Positions 63,384-64,000 of a DNA stretch of 64,000 bases are shown here, in pieces. The stretch is taken from the NCBI RefSeq assembly GCF_005845215.1, contig NZ_SPHO01000013.1, forward strand, positions 1-64,000, read 5' to 3'. Source of the stretch: Clostridium sp. 1001271st1 H5. Its GTDB lineage: Bacteria; Bacillota; Clostridia; Lachnospirales; Lachnospiraceae. The first letter of the stretch is position 1; every line of letters starts with the position of its first letter. The notes under the pieces were generated by a model. The model had not been told where the DNA came from, ran no database searches, and was given only the letters and a program-made list of their open reading frames with translations. Made by a program: the position numbers and the translations under genes.

Positions 63384-64000
63384 ATGAAAAAATTTATCAA
63401 TGATGTGGCGCTGGTAGAAGACCAGATGATACAGGGGATGGTTAAGGCGTATCCGGGTTATCTGAGAAAGCTGGACTGCGGCAACGTGGTGGTCAGAGCC
63501 AATAAGAAGGAAGGCAGGGTGGCCCTGATTAGCGGAGGCGGAAGCGGACATGAACCGGCTCACGGCGGATATGTGGGAACCGGCATGCTGGATGCGGCTG
63601 TGGCAGGCGCAGTGTTCACATCACCTACCCCGGACCAGATTTATGAGGGAATCAAGGCCATTGCCACAGACGCAGGCGTACTCATGGTGGTCAAAAACTA
63701 TACCGGCGATGTGATGAATTTTGAGATGGCTGCGGAAATGGCTGAGATGGAAGGCATTACCGTGAAGCATGTGGTAACCAATGACGATGTGGCGGTAAAG
63801 GACAGTCTGTACACAGTGGGACGCAGGGGCGTGGCCGGAACCGTGTTTGTACATAAGATTGCAGGCGCCATGGCCGAAACCGGCGCTTCACTGGATGAGG
63901 TCCATGCAGTGGCGCAGAAGGTAATCGACAATGTGCGCACCATGGGGGCTGCCATTGAACCATGTACGGTTCCGGCGGCAGGCAAGCCGGGATTTGAGCT
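63384..64000 (+). CDS. dhaK: Dihydroxyacetone kinase subunit DhaK, partial (runs off the window)
   Basis: The frame is open from ATG 63384, behind AGAAGGGGG, to the window end; 205 residues are visible of about 330. It shows KKFINDVALVEDQMIQGMVK, ALISGGGSGHEPAHGGYVG, and later GDVMNFEMAAEMAEMEGI and GRRGVAGTVFVHKIAGA, all typical of DhaK. The active-site His that binds dihydroxyacetone covalently would lie near the visible end or beyond. It extends the glycerol route to phosphorylated dihydroxyacetone; dhaL and possibly a PTS partner should follow. Confidence 0.95.
   Translation, partial: MKKFINDVALVEDQMIQGMVKAYPGYLRKLDCGNVVVRANKKEGRVALISGGGSGHEPAHGGYVGTGMLDAAVAGAVFTSPTPDQIYEGIKAIATDAGVLMVVKNYTGDVMNFEMAAEMAEMEGITVKHVVTNDDVAVKDSLYTVGRRGVAGTVFVHKIAGAMAETGASLDEVHAVAQKVIDNVRTMGAAIEPCTVPAAGKPGFE

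Overview
The window looks like chromosome from a spore-forming, anaerobic gut Lachnospiraceae of the Enterocloster / Clostridium clostridioforme-bolteae type. This is an inference from germination protease (gpr), SpoIIP, strong AGGAGG ribosome sites, a GlpP-controlled glycerol operon with DUF1667-type anaerobic glycerol-3-phosphate dehydrogenase, and the order comEC ... holA-rpsT-gpr-spoIIP-lepA-hemW. No rRNA, tRNA or CRISPR array was seen.

Left half, about 1-25.2 kb, is accessory DNA made of stacked mobile pieces. (a) 0.1-5.5 kb is a Tn916-related integrative element: a dfrF-like trimethoprim-resistance DHFR, an alkyltransferase-like protein, a Cro/CI regulator, three hairpins that could be an origin, a Rep_trans/MobT-type initiator broken by a one-base frameshift, an excisionase and a Tn916-type integrase. 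(b) 5.7-9.7 kb holds an ECF sigma/anti-sigma pair, a gene remnant with its terminator, and a group II intron inserted just behind that terminator. (c) 10.0-11.3 kb is an IS3-family element. (d) 11.5-15.3 kb is a regulatory module: a secreted protein, anti-sigma, ECF sigma and Xre regulator, beside a UviB/BhlA-like holin peptide and a second sigma-like protein, reminiscent of clostridial bacteriocin control. (e) 16-18 kb carries a sigma-like gene, a strongly structured non-coding segment of about 420-520 nt, a lone MazF and a degenerate serine-resolvase domain. (f) 18.2-23.2 kb is a transposition unit of three tyrosine recombinases plus a TnpC-like protein. (g) An intact ABC exporter is followed by the 3' stump of a second one, which marks the join to the core chromosome.

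The right half is mostly core. DegV, a histidine kinase, a GerMN lipoprotein and ComEC are followed by about 14 kb of variable genes between comEC and holA: a beta-glucoside PTS with GH1 glucosidase, a low-molecular-weight phosphatase, a tandem duplication carrying a type I toxin-antitoxin cassette (one toxin intact, one nonsense-mutated), a two-component system with a large lipoprotein, an ECF sigma/DUF4179 pair, and a deleted GyrI-like gene. The conserved run holA, UPF0340, cytidylate kinase-like, rpsT, gpr, spoIIP, lepA, hemW, alkD and ahpC follows.

From 56.4 kb to the end is a glycerol/dihydroxyacetone system: glpP, glpK, glpF, a three-gene anaerobic glycerol-3-phosphate dehydrogenase, a 63-residue peptide of CX6C repeats, and dhaK running off the window. 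Two terminators, one before glpP and one between glpF and glpA, share a sequence motif on their upstream stem arm. This suggests that GlpP antiterminates both.
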